DNA of 64,000 bases. It comes from Ctena decussata. Its lineage: Eukaryota; Mollusca; Bivalvia; Lucinida; Lucinidae. Where the stretch lies: contig OZ022500.1 in NCBI GenBank assembly GCA_963989385.1, positions 24,566,460-24,630,459 on the forward strand, given 5' to 3'. The notes under the pieces are model-generated. The model saw only the letters and a program-made list of their open reading frames with translations, did not search any database and was not told the DNA's origin. Both the position numbers and the translations under genes were made by a program. Of this stretch, positions 57,801 through 64,000 are shown piece by piece. Each line of letters starts with the position of its first letter. Position 1 is the first letter of the stretch.

Positions 57801-60800
57801 AAAACTGTCATCAAGTTCAACTCTTTAATCCTCTATTCATTATCTATTATTCTTTCCTTTTTCATAAGCACCATTTTCTGGGCAAGTAAATATTTGTTTG
57901 GACAAATTGATTTTTGCTATTTACTTGTCCATGGACAAGTAGAAAATTTAGGTATTTCCACAGCCCTGCTTAATATATCATTACCTTAGTAATTTCAGCT
58001 GATGATCTGTATGATGTCTTATCTATCTTATCAGGTGAGATCTAGGGCTGAAACTAAGCACCTAGCATCTCCAATGATCTCACCATCCAGAAAAAACCAT
58101 TTGAGATTATACAATCACATGACTTGTATGTCTGATCGTTTTCATGGCATAGTCATGTGTATATATTTAACCCTATTGCACTCAGAATGGCCAAAACTCT
58201 ACGTTCTGAGTGCAATAGGGTTAATTACTGCTGATGCCATACTAGATCTGTGTAATTAAACACCTTAATAAAGTTTTTGGGTATTACGATTTATTTTTTT
58301 TTCCATTTTTTCAAATGGAGACAACTTCTATTACCTCCTGTTTGCTTCCCTGGATGAGTTAGTCCCTTCTAAATTGTGTCAATTCTTGAAAGAAAGAAGT
58401 TTGCTTCAAATGAGATCTTCATTTAGAGGAAATAATTTGCTTCTAAGGAAGCAAATTCTACCTTTTCTGAGGTGACCTCCATTTAAAAGGGGATCAATTC
58501 TTAAAAGAAAGAATTTGCTCAAGGTGTGCATAGCTGGCCAAAGTGGGTGATAACTTCACCCTGGGGCTCAAAACTTTGCCCTGGGTTTGCCGAAAAGGAA
58601 CCTAGCAGAGCAACTTCTTCTCTTTACTAATGAGTAAGTTTACACCCATTTAAAGGGGAGGAAAATGTGGAAGTGGCATAGTTACGTCCCCTTACAGCAT
58701 AATCATTCACCTTATAAGCATCATTCTATCTATTTTTGTGCTGGACATTTCAAGTTTTGAATCTGGCAAATCCAATCGGTTCAAATAGGATAGCTAACAG
58801 AAAACTGGGTTATGCTTAACTGCAGCTATCTGGTGCAAATAGAGCAATATTTACACTATTGATTTCCATAAGTAAATTTAGAAATTGACAACAATTTCTC
58901 ATTCACAGAATAAATGATTATGAAATTACTTATATAACCTACTGTGTAGCATGATGAAATTTCTACAATGTATTTCCACTGCCAGCTGTTACCATCAGCC
59001 CTTCTTAAAACCAATTTGCAGCAAAAATACCATATACCGTAATGTGCTTAAGTACTGGGACACCTAAAATAATTAATTTTCCATTTGTCCCAAATGGAAA
59101 ATTAATTTTTTTAGGTGTCCCAAAACTTACGCACATTACAGTATATGACAAATATTAGGATAGCCTCAGTATACAGTACTGATTTAATGGACTTGTAATC
59201 TGCACTCTGTCATTTTCTTTTTTTGGCTCCCAGCTTAAAAAGGGTCAACTGTCAAAGGAAAGATTTGCTCCCTTTGCAGCAAAGTCTTTTCTAAAAGAGA
59301 AGATCCCATATTGAAAGTATTTTGACAGCCTTTGAAGTAGAGAAAAAGGTCCAAAGTTGTCTCCCTTTGATTGATTGATTTGTTACTTTACATCCACGGT
59401 AAACCGGGACGGTTAACCTAACCACATTATTCCTGGGCAGGCTTAGACCTCCTAAGCGGTTAACCAGTACTAAGTGCACATACTTTCGCCAGTAACTGAC
59501 AACTGCCCTTCTTGAATCAGCGGAAAGAGAAACGGAAGTATGTGGCCAGACCGAGTATGGAACCCAGGACCTCTGACGTATGAGTCAGGTGCCCTACTGA
59601 TTGTGCTACGCGGCCCGGCTGTCTCACTTTGATAAAATGGTGTAAATACATTGGGATGTGCCCAAACACCATAAAGTATGTCAGCAAATAGGAGCAATCT
59701 GATCAACATCTACAATTTTTTCTCCAGCATAACTTTATTATGTTGCTTAATTCAGAGAACAGAAAACATTTAGGGGATCTGTGTGCTTAAAGGTATAGCT
59801 TAAGTTCTTTGTGGTCTTATAAATGCAACAGGTAGGAGGATGTAATAACCCATTCCATTTGGCATACCCCTTTAGGGGTATCTGGGCAAACAGTTTGGAT
59901 CCAGATCAGGCCCACAAACGTGGGGCCTGATCTGAGATCCAAACTGTTTGCTGCCTAGACATCATTTCTACAAGAGTTAGTTAGACCAATATTGTCATAA
60001 TACTCTTGATTTTTTATGCAGACGACAATTTCAGCAGACAACAAAAAATACCCAGAATACAATGGGTTAAAGGAAAACTGACAAAAGCAGAGAAAGTGTA
60101 AAAGCTACTATACCACATTTACCCTAAATAGTCAATATTTAGAGAGAAATTCGTAAGAAAACACTAAAGACAATGAGCTGGTAGTTTCTTTGAAGAAGTT
60201 AGATCAGGGTATGTATAGTTTGATTCAGAAGATGGATGGATGGAAGAACTCATTACAGGAATGAATGAGGTGTCTTAACGTTACAGCAAAATATAATCTG
60301 GGCCCTGATTGTTCGAAACTAACAACCTCATTAATTAAACATAAGATGCTACATTTTCAAACACTGTATGCTATTGTCCCTTTTCACTAAATTTAGCAAA
60401 GCTGACAAATTGAGCTGATGATCGATCAATGCTTTGAACATATAGGTCCTTGTGTAATTATGAGGCAAACACTGATTATCAGTATGAGCCAAAAAAGTTA
60501 TCTCTCTTCACTAAATTTGGTAAGGCTGGCAAAGATTCTGCTAGGCCCCCTTTCTAAATACAATCAACACTCGAAAGCTCGAACACTGATATCTCAAAGT
60601 ACCCTCTTATATCAAAGAATATAGTTTGGAGACAAATCCAATTTTTCTTTACTTTTCAACTCTTGTTATCTCAAACTACTGATATCTCAAAGTAAATTTT
60701 CTGGGACCAGAAAATTTACTTTGAGATATCAGTAGTTTGGAATAAAATTTGACTTTGAGATATTGGGGGTTGACTGTATATAATTTTGTTATTATTTATA

Positions 60801-63543
60801 CATACTATTTCTTCTGGATCAATAGTCTTGTATGGCTTCTTTCCATTGTCTTGTTTCCTCTGTGTAGCTGACCCTCTCTTAGATCTTGCACTGTTGCTGA
60901 TCTTTGAGCTTGCGCGAGAGCTCTGTAAGCTCTGAGACTGTACATCAAAAAATTTAATATCCTGTTCCTCACCACTACCGCCATCACTTAAATCTTCATT
61001 TTGACTAGTTAAATTGTTTATGCTCCCGCTAGATGTAGTTCTAGAATCACTTTTCAATGTTCTCGACTGGGCAAAAGATCTGCTTGAAGATTTCAGCCCT
61101 GCAGACCTGTTTTTATACCTTAAAGCTGAGTTTTTCTCATTTGTTTCAAGGTTTTCAAGCTTACTCAGTGATGTGCTGTTTAAAGAACCTTTAGTACTTT
61201 TTAAAGAAGCACCTGATGGACTTGTTAAGTTTTTAGTTGCCGGGCTGGTTACTGATGTTTTAGATGGTTTTGTCCTTGAACTTGAAGGTGGTTTGGACAA
61301 TCCTGTTCTTGCAGAATGGCCAGGTCTATCATTTGCATGGTCTAGCAGTTCAGTTTCAATACCACTTAGTGTGGCTATGTGTGAAGCTGATGTATCACTT
61401 GCTGCACTGCCTCCTCTGGGTGGAGTACTTGATTTAGTTACCTTCCTGTCTGATGGAGATCTGCAGTTGAAAAAGATGCAATACAGTAAAGTAAAAAGAT
61501 AGGCAATGATCAGGAGTTAATACAATCAAATCCCATATTCCGCTCTCAAAACCAATAGGGAAAGAAGCACATACACACAGTAATTGACACAAGTTTACGA
61601 AAGACACGCACAGTAAACCGAAAGAGCAGCTCTTTCCCAAACAGATGGTCATTCAGCTACTCCAATAACAGCATCAACATCTATTTTTACTTATTTTTTA
61701 GTTTTAAATACAAAACAAAACAAAACAGACAGCAGATTGGGCAGGAATACAGGTGACCAAAGCACTAGAGATGATAGACAAGCAGACACAGCACAATACA
61801 TGTATAACATCAAGGAACCGCAACAGAAGTACCGCCTTGGAACGGTCAGCAAAAGATTACTGGGGGGCTTAAACTAGTTTTACTGGACCCAAACCTCACC
61901 CTAAGTTTCCACTAGGGTTCAACACAACAAAAGCACATGTACCACACAACAGACTATACAAACTATACGGAAAACATGTAACAACTATTTTCACCTATTT
62001 TCTATTTTTTATTATAAAACATAACGGGAAGCAAAAACCCGTTGAAGGTCATTATGGGGGTGTGGCTTGCACATCATAAAACTTTACACAAGCATGCCCA
62101 TGTATTGTCAACATGTTTATAAACAAAAGCTTTAAGATAAAATTCTATATCAATGACTTTGACTTTAAGATCACCCAGTGGGTGGAGGAAGTATTTTGTA
62201 AAGCCTCAAGCCAGTATCTAACATCAGTTCAAGCAACAAAACCCATATTTCTTAGTCCATGACCTTAACCTCAGGTCACTAATTGGGGTTGAGTGTGGTA
62301 CCCTGTAAAACTTTGGACCAATATCTAACTACAGTGCAGGTATCAAAAGAATCCATTCTTGAACTAAGGAGATATAAGTCTGCAAAAAACTTAAACCAAA
62401 ATATCAAATTTGAAAGTGGACAAAAAACACACAAAGTTTTTAAGTCCATGAGCTTGATCGCAAGGGTTGAGTGGAAGTGAAACTGTGTAAAACTTTGGAT
62501 CATGTCATAACTACAGTGCAAGTATCAAAAGAATCCATTCATGAATTAAGGAGATATGGGTCTTCAAAAAACTTTAACCATATTATCCAAAGTGGACCCC
62601 AAAAACACACACCAAATATTGAAGTCTATGCCCTTGACTTAAGGTCACTGAGTTGAGTCGGGGTAGTTTTGTGTAAAGATTTGGACCAATATCTAACCAC
62701 AGTGCAAGAATCAAAAGAATCCTTTAATGGATTAAGGAGATTAGGGTCTTTAAAAAAACTTAAACCAAAACATCCAATGTAAACAAAAGAATGCAAAAAT
62801 TCCTAAGACCATGACCTTGACCACAAGGTCACTGACCAGAGTGGGGTTGGTATTCTTTAAAACTTTGGACCAATATCTAACTACAGTGCAAGTATCGAAA
62901 AAATCCATCTAAAACTTTATCTAAAACATCCAATATGGACACTGATGCTGACATTGATGCTGACGCCGATGCGAGGGTGACAACAATAGCTCTCCCTAAT
63001 TTTCAGTCAGGTGAGCTAAAAACCCATCTTATAACGAAATACATATGGTAAGTCTGTACTGCTTGCTTAGGCACTGCATCTAGATATACAAATTTATTTA
63101 AAGTCGGATGTGTTTACAAAACTGACCAAGATATTTAGGATTCATTGTATATCTGGTTTAAACAATATTTTTTTCAAGAAACTATCAAAGACAAATATAC
63201 AGAATAAATAATTAGCTTTTAAAGACCATCTCCCCATCCATCTGATATGATGGATAGTATCTCTTTAATCAGATGGCTGTTGTGTACTTCCGTACAACCC
63301 TTGTTTTACATGCAACTTCACAAGTCTCAGGACTATGTTAAACTGTGCCTGACCAATAATTCTCACCTTTTAATCTTTGAAGACAAATTTGCACTGTTTC
63401 TGTCATCTTTTACCGAGTGAGAAGAATAGTTTGAGAGCTGTGTCGACCTTGCTGAAGATATGACAGACCATTCCCCTGCCTCACTCCCAGACGGAGGTCT
63501 CCCTTCTGTAATATCTGTACCACCAGTTGGCACATTCTTATCA
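39631..63543 (-). CDS. SDS22-type leucine-rich-repeat protein, 14 exons, 5'-partial
   Basis: Fourteen exons on the - strand, each with AG/GT borders and matching phases, encode the last 681 residues. From 5' to 3': 63367-63543, 60806-61460, 56956-57045, 52420-52491, 51375-51433, 49308-49360, 48496-48638, 47490-47648, 46233-46288, 45397-45520, 43817-43951, 41514-41577, 40485-40566, 39631-39808. The N-terminal 280 residues are Ser/Thr/Lys-rich and probably disordered; then about 10 leucine-rich repeats of 20-24 residues with the LxxLxLxxNxIxxI pattern of SDS22 (PP1 regulatory) type, a cap-like segment, a short charged helix and a Ser/Arg-rich tail. LRR solenoids bind other proteins; many SDS22-type members act at cilia or centrosomes, which is only a possibility here. 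I do not recognise the orthologue. Exons are small relative to introns of 0.8-4 kb full of MITEs. Confidence 0.9.
40262..40372. mobile_element. Palindromic MITE (TTGGGACACCTAAAA family), copy 1
   Basis: AAGTATTGGGACACCTAAAA...TTTTCCATTTGTCCCAAATG folds onto itself about the CCATTTG/CAAATGG centre. Other copies 43650-43755, 45048-45105 (half), 59036-59146. Confidence 0.75.
40485..40566 (-). CDS. LRR gene, exon with short charged helix
   Basis: 82 bp: VSLRQMDSQMKNADEQMDSL then EKSLEE; heptad-like helix. Acceptor TTAATTTTACAG chosen because it alone matches the incoming phase; donor GTAAGA. Confidence 0.78.
41268..41503. mobile_element. PAL235 palindromic MITE, copy 9
   Basis: GAGCTGCGACACAACAAAAC to ...CGTGTTGGGGCTC with TGTCA on both sides (41263-41267 and 41504-41508), an apparent 5-bp target duplication. 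In an LRR-gene intron next to the donor at 41513. Confidence 0.85.
41514..41577 (-). CDS. LRR gene, exon AHIKKHVSKG
   Basis: 64 bp: AHIKKHVSKGAPLMRPMSAS then S and a split codon. Acceptor GTTTATTTCAG, donor GTAAGT. A PAL235 MITE ends 10 bp beyond the exon border, just after the donor. Confidence 0.8.
41697..41765. repeat. HP67 hairpin in LRR-gene intron
   Basis: GCAAACAGTGGCAATCCTGA...GGTCAGCACTGTTTGC; arms broken at two or three positions. Confidence 0.75.
42659..42828. mobile_element. Foldback element
   Basis: AAATAGTTCAGTTCTAGCAT...GAGTAATAATTCACTGTTT pairs with AAACAGTGAATTATTACTCA...GCTGTTCTATTT; spacer CCACTTGCGCTCCGTGCTCG. Confidence 0.8.
43322..43389. repeat. HP67 hairpin in LRR-gene intron
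   Basis: GCAAACAGTGTAGTCCCTGA...GTCTGCACTATTTGC around a CTTCCGGAG centre. Confidence 0.8.
43441..43503. repeat. HP67 hairpin in LRR-gene intron
   Basis: TCAGTGCAGACCCAGATCAG...CTACACTGTTTGC; left end lacks GCAAA. Only 51 bp from the previous hairpin. Confidence 0.75.
43650..43755. mobile_element. Palindromic MITE (TTGGGACACCTAAAA family), copy 2
   Basis: ATTCAAATATTGGGACACAT...ATTTTTCCATTTGGAACAAA then the inverted arm ending AAGCACTTTAGGGTA. Confidence 0.7.
43817..43951 (-). CDS. LRR gene, exon with C-terminal LRR cap
   Basis: 135 bp, phase 0: YTLEELPELVELFLSGNPFC, then PHYHTAITAVVPQLEIIDG. The NP-F/x...YR/H......P.L..(I/L)DG pattern is the usual last repeat and cap of SDS22-type proteins. 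Donor GTATGT. Confidence 0.92.
45397..45520 (-). CDS. LRR gene, exon LLQELFASGN
   Basis: 124 bp: LLQELFASGNRVHDLSCLPN, VVPKLEVLDLTDNEISDWDE, L. Acceptor TCTATTCCAG, donor GTAGGT. Confidence 0.9.
46233..46288 (-). CDS. LRR gene, exon TLNVSYNQIV
   Basis: 56 bp: TLNVSYNQIVALKSIGKL with two bases of a Lys codon. Acceptor TTATTCCAG, donor GTAAGT. Too small to appear as an open frame on its own; supported by phase and LRR pattern. Confidence 0.88.
46992..47310. mobile_element. GGAGCTC foldback family, long copy
   Basis: GACCAGAGCTCTAGATAAGA at left, AGATAAG-type complement CTTATCTACAGCTCTGGTTG at right; central stem TTGTGACCCCTCATCTGAAC / GTTCAGATGAGGTATCACAA. Confidence 0.75.
47490..47648 (-). 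CDS. LRR gene, exon ALNYLPNLEE
   Basis: 159 bp, phase 0: ALNYLPNLEELNASGNRLRS, CKHLQEVDLSRNRITDLSGL, KGLPRLL. Two full repeats. Acceptor CATTTTCAG, donor GTGAGT. Confidence 0.92.
48190..48427. mobile_element. PAL235 palindromic MITE, copy 10
   Basis: GAGCTGCAATACAACAAAAC to ...GTCATGTCCCAGCTC, in the intron after exon KGLSQLKKLQ. Confidence 0.85.
48496..48638 (-). CDS. LRR gene, exon KGLSQLKKLQ
   Basis: 143 bp: KGLSQLKKLQNLRIDCNQML, then PELSCCVQLKVLDISYNMLD and NLA, about two repeats. Acceptor TTTATTGCAG, donor GTAAGA. PAL235 copy 10 starts 68 bp past the donor. Confidence 0.9.
49308..49360 (-). CDS. LRR gene, exon LKDLGSLQLQ
   Basis: 53 bp: LKDLGSLQLQHNKIKTI with split codons on both sides (Ser before, Gly after). 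Acceptor TATTTTCAG, donor GTATGT. Confidence 0.88.
50303..50509. mobile_element. GGAGCTC foldback family, copy
   Basis: GAGCTCCAGAAAAGAGAGGG at left, CCCCTTCTTATCTGGAGCAC at right, with inner stem ACATATGTTGTGACCCCTCA / TGATGGGCAACAATATATGA. Confidence 0.75.
51375..51433 (-). CDS. LRR gene, exon ELKELKMYDN
   Basis: ELKELKMYDNRLRKIENLD then a split Ser codon. Acceptor ATTACTTTCAG, donor GTAAGA. A PAL235 MITE lies 41 bp upstream of the acceptor. Confidence 0.9.
51475..51708. mobile_element. PAL235 palindromic MITE, copy 11
   Basis: GAGCCGCGACGCGAGAAAAA to ...GTCGTGTTGTGGCTC. Confidence 0.85.
52420..52491 (-). CDS. LRR gene, one-repeat exon
   Basis: 72 bp in phase 0 encode exactly one repeat of 24 residues: FKKLKVLDLSCNFIDQIQKL plus ENNR. 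Acceptor TTTTCCAG, donor GTAAAT. Confidence 0.9.
52895..53120. repeat. AGGAGCAAA hairpin repeat, best copy
   Basis: CTTTTTCTGCTATTTTAATA, then CCCTTCCAAAATGGGGTCTT, the stem GAAAGAATTTGCTCTCAAAG / AGGAGCAC, then GGCAGAGTTGCTTCTCCTGA and GTACCCATTCACTT. Other copies at about 120, 10890, 31745, 36610, 46015, 49495, 50530, 52685, 58270, 59215 and 63630. Non-coding; many are in LRR-gene introns. Confidence 0.75.
53894..54165. repeat. Tandem duplication, period 137
   Basis: AGTGCCGCCAATCGACAGTG at 53894 is repeated at 54031 with few changes through TTTGCGCAGGCTGATCAGAT. In the first unit the sequence before it is AATAG|GTAAGT, a good donor; in the second it is AGATGCAAGT. Confidence 0.85.
55415..56058 (-). 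mobile_element. 644-bp hAT-like element keeping a transposase-like first exon
   Basis: GGGTTCGTACAG...GTGCGAACCCT ends, with an 8-bp duplication GGGGAGCA on both sides (55407-55414 and 56059-56066), as expected for hAT. Subterminal CAAGGACTTTTC/CAGGACAATT-type repeats are dense on both sides. One short coding exon remains (next entry). It sits inside an older tandem repeat in an LRR-gene intron. Confidence 0.82.
55523..55659 (-). pseudogene. hAT transposase N-terminal exon, remnant
   Basis: ATG at 55659 reads MASKGKCVYKNEWERNPAYS, KWIRPFKADKLKAICSACDR, IIDNV and then a consensus donor AG|GTGAGT. The W-x(n)-W-I-x-P...A.C..C pattern matches the first half of the BED/TTF-like zinc finger that opens many hAT transposases. 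No other transposase exon follows, so the element is an internal-deletion derivative. Confidence 0.65.
56956..57045 (-). CDS. LRR gene, exon LAQNMESDF
   Basis: 90 bp, phase 0 at both ends: LAQNMESDFNKIYEINQHAC, ending ELTAIDNLEK, which enters the first LRR (AIDNL is a typical SDS22 turn). Acceptor TTTTTTCAG, donor GTATAC. Confidence 0.88.
57540..57968. mobile_element. hAT-like MITE with CAGGGCTGTGGAAATA termini
   Basis: CAGGGCTGTGGAAATA at left, TATTTCCACAGCCCTG at right. ACTTGTCC/GGACAAGT repeats fill the subterminal parts. A GGAGCTC-family foldback (ATGTTGTGGGTTCC... ) occupies the middle. Flanks CTTAAAT/CTTAATA are a weak target duplication. Confidence 0.8.
59036..59146. mobile_element. 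Palindromic MITE (TTGGGACACCTAAAA family), best copy
   Basis: TACCGTAATGTGCTTAAGTA...GGGACACCTAAAATAATTAA and its mirror ...TTAGGTGTCCCAAAACTTAC, GCACATTACAGTA; nearly perfect foldback about CCATTTGTCCCAAATGG. Confidence 0.85.
59372..59619 (-). mobile_element. tRNA-derived SINE, copy 2 (248 bp)
   Basis: - strand head GCCGGGCCGCGTAGCACAAT with A box TAGCACAATCAGTAGGGCA and B box GGTTCCATACT, same body as copy 1, tail (ATCA)n. Flanked by TGTCTCCCTTTGAT (59358-59371) and TGTCTCACTTTGAT (59620-59633), a 14-bp duplication with one change. In an LRR-gene intron, same strand as the gene. Confidence 0.9.
59886..59951. repeat. HP67 hairpin, GGATCCAGATCAGGCCC arm subtype
   Basis: GCAAACAGTTTGGATCCAGA...TGAGATCCAAACTGTTTGC; about 29-bp arms with one or two mismatches. 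The interior differs from every other copy yet is self-complementary. Confidence 0.88.
60561..60776. mobile_element. TA-flanked ATATCTCAAAG MITE, intact copy
   Basis: CAATCAACACTCGAAAGCTC... to ...GATATTGGGGGTTGACTG, TA on both sides. Central foldback CTCAAAGTAAATTTTCTGGG / CCAGAAAATTTACTTTGAG. It lies 30 bp downstream of the large Ser-rich exon's donor. Confidence 0.8.
60806..61460 (-). CDS. LRR gene, large Ser-rich exon
   Basis: 655 bp, acceptor TCAACTGCAG, donor GAAGAAATA|GTATGT. 218 residues with many Ser, Thr and Lys, e.g. KPPSSSRTKPSKTSVTS, FAQSRTLKSDSRTTSSGS, an acidic patch EDLSDGGSGEEQD and the end KPYKTIDPEEI. Low-complexity, likely disordered and phosphorylatable. The only large exon of the gene. 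Confidence 0.88.
61483..61911. mobile_element. Dispersed repeat R360, copy 2
   Basis: Ordered blocks shared with 14700-15058: GTAAAAAGATAGGCAATGAT, CAAACAGATGGTCATTCAGC, ACCGCCTTGGAACGG, GATTACTGGGGGG, CCAAACCTCACCCTAAG. Begins right at the acceptor side of the Ser-rich exon. Confidence 0.55.
62160..63018 (+). repeat. Tandem repeat, period 180-186, with GATGCTGACGCCGATGC tail
   Basis: ACAGTGCAAGTATCAAAAGA recurs near 62332, 62512, 62698 and 62884. Units also share AACTTTGGACCAATATCTAA and TTAAGGAGATATGGGTCTTC. It closes with GACATTGATGCTGACGCCGA and CAATAGCTCTCCCTAATTTT. Confidence 0.8.
63367..63543 (-). CDS. LRR gene, first exon in window
   Basis: After TTATTTGCAG; reads DKNVPTGGTDITEGRPPSGS, then SSARSTQLSNYSSHSVKDD and SKIK(R); donor AAAAG|GTGAGA. 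It starts with one base of a split codon, so at least one further coding exon lies to the right of the window or in its last 450 bases, where I found none. Confidence 0.8.
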
Positions 63544-64000
63544 CTGCAAATAAAGGAAAATATATTTTTAGAATATATGAGCACCTCATCTGACATATCT
63601 GCAGAAATACTAACTATTAAATGTTTTCCATCATTTTTTCAAAGGGGACAACTGTTTTGATGTCCAGTTTGCTTCCCTGGACAAGGAAATCATTACAAAC
63701 AGGGTCAACAGGAAGAAGAACTCTATAAGCGTCCAGCTTTCGTTCTAATCCCAAGCCTGTATTGTATACTATATGTGTATGTATGTTACAATTTCTAAAA
63801 TAATAAAATATGTTTAAACCAACTTTTAAAGGTAAGAATTTGCTCCAACAGGAGCAAATTCTTCCCTTCAAGAGTTGCTTGATGACGAATTTAAGGATTT
63901 ACAAATCAACAATCATTTTTAACTTTTTAAACCTCATCATATCATACATCATTTCAAGAAAGCAATCATACAATTATGGCCATTGCTACGGCTTTTCCCT

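Noticed and set aside
61014..61502. 162-residue + strand frame
   Set aside because: Antisense shadow of the Ser-rich LRR-gene exon, whose splice sites and phases are good on the - strand.

Overview
The window is eukaryotic, intron-rich, AT-rich animal DNA. The C1q-domain genes with N-terminal coiled coils, the divergent nicotinic-receptor exons and the repeat types (palindromic MITEs, tRNA-derived SINEs, satellite-like 'cannot-miss' motifs such as GACGCCGATGCGAGGGTGA) point to a mollusc, most likely a bivalve. I infer this from gene and repeat style; the species cannot be fixed from the sequence.

Layout. (1) 1-3 kb: the last two exons of a nicotinic acetylcholine receptor subunit on the + strand; the rest lies to the left of the window. 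(2) 3-18 kb: no convincing host gene; a field of MITEs, hairpins, a split satellite array, a TA-flanked 1.05-kb element lodged inside an older MITE, and a 5'-truncated LINE with a 12-bp target duplication. (3) 18.7-19.9 kb: an intact two-exon secreted C1q-domain gene (+), closely bracketed by a palindromic MITE upstream and a TA-flanked TIR element that begins 39 bp after its stop codon. (4) 21-27 kb: a MITE split by a 2.33-kb TG...CA element with 5-bp target duplication (solo-LTR-like) that carries nine perfect TGACGTCA octamers. (5) 28.0-29.8 kb: a paralogous but broken C1q gene. (6) 30.4-31.7 kb: a nearly complete Tc1-like transposon with one frameshift. (7) 32.3-33.6 kb: a MULE-like element with ~130-bp tandem-structured TIRs and a 9-bp target duplication that carries a ZSWIM3/FAR1-like coding exon. 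(8) 39.6-63.5 kb: fourteen phase-compatible exons on the - strand of one leucine-rich-repeat (SDS22-type) protein gene with a long Ser-rich N-terminal region; its 5' end is outside the window. Its introns hold many MITEs, two SINEs, a hAT derivative retaining a transposase-like first exon, and tandem repeats.

No operon-like or pathway-level grouping is seen; the host genes (receptor subunit, C1q lectin-like proteins, LRR protein) look functionally unrelated. The strongest story is layered transposition: at least three older MITEs were each interrupted by a different later element with the expected target-site duplication (TA, TTAA, 5 bp), giving a readable relative chronology. A second theme is a family of 64-69-bp near-perfect hairpins whose ends are constant while the arms differ between copies yet stay self-complementary within each copy.

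Limits: all exon calls come from reading splice sites, phase and protein similarity by eye; no alignments, expression data or repeat libraries were available. Element names (hAT, MULE, LTR, TTAA-type) rest on termini and target duplications and should be read as classifications of structure.
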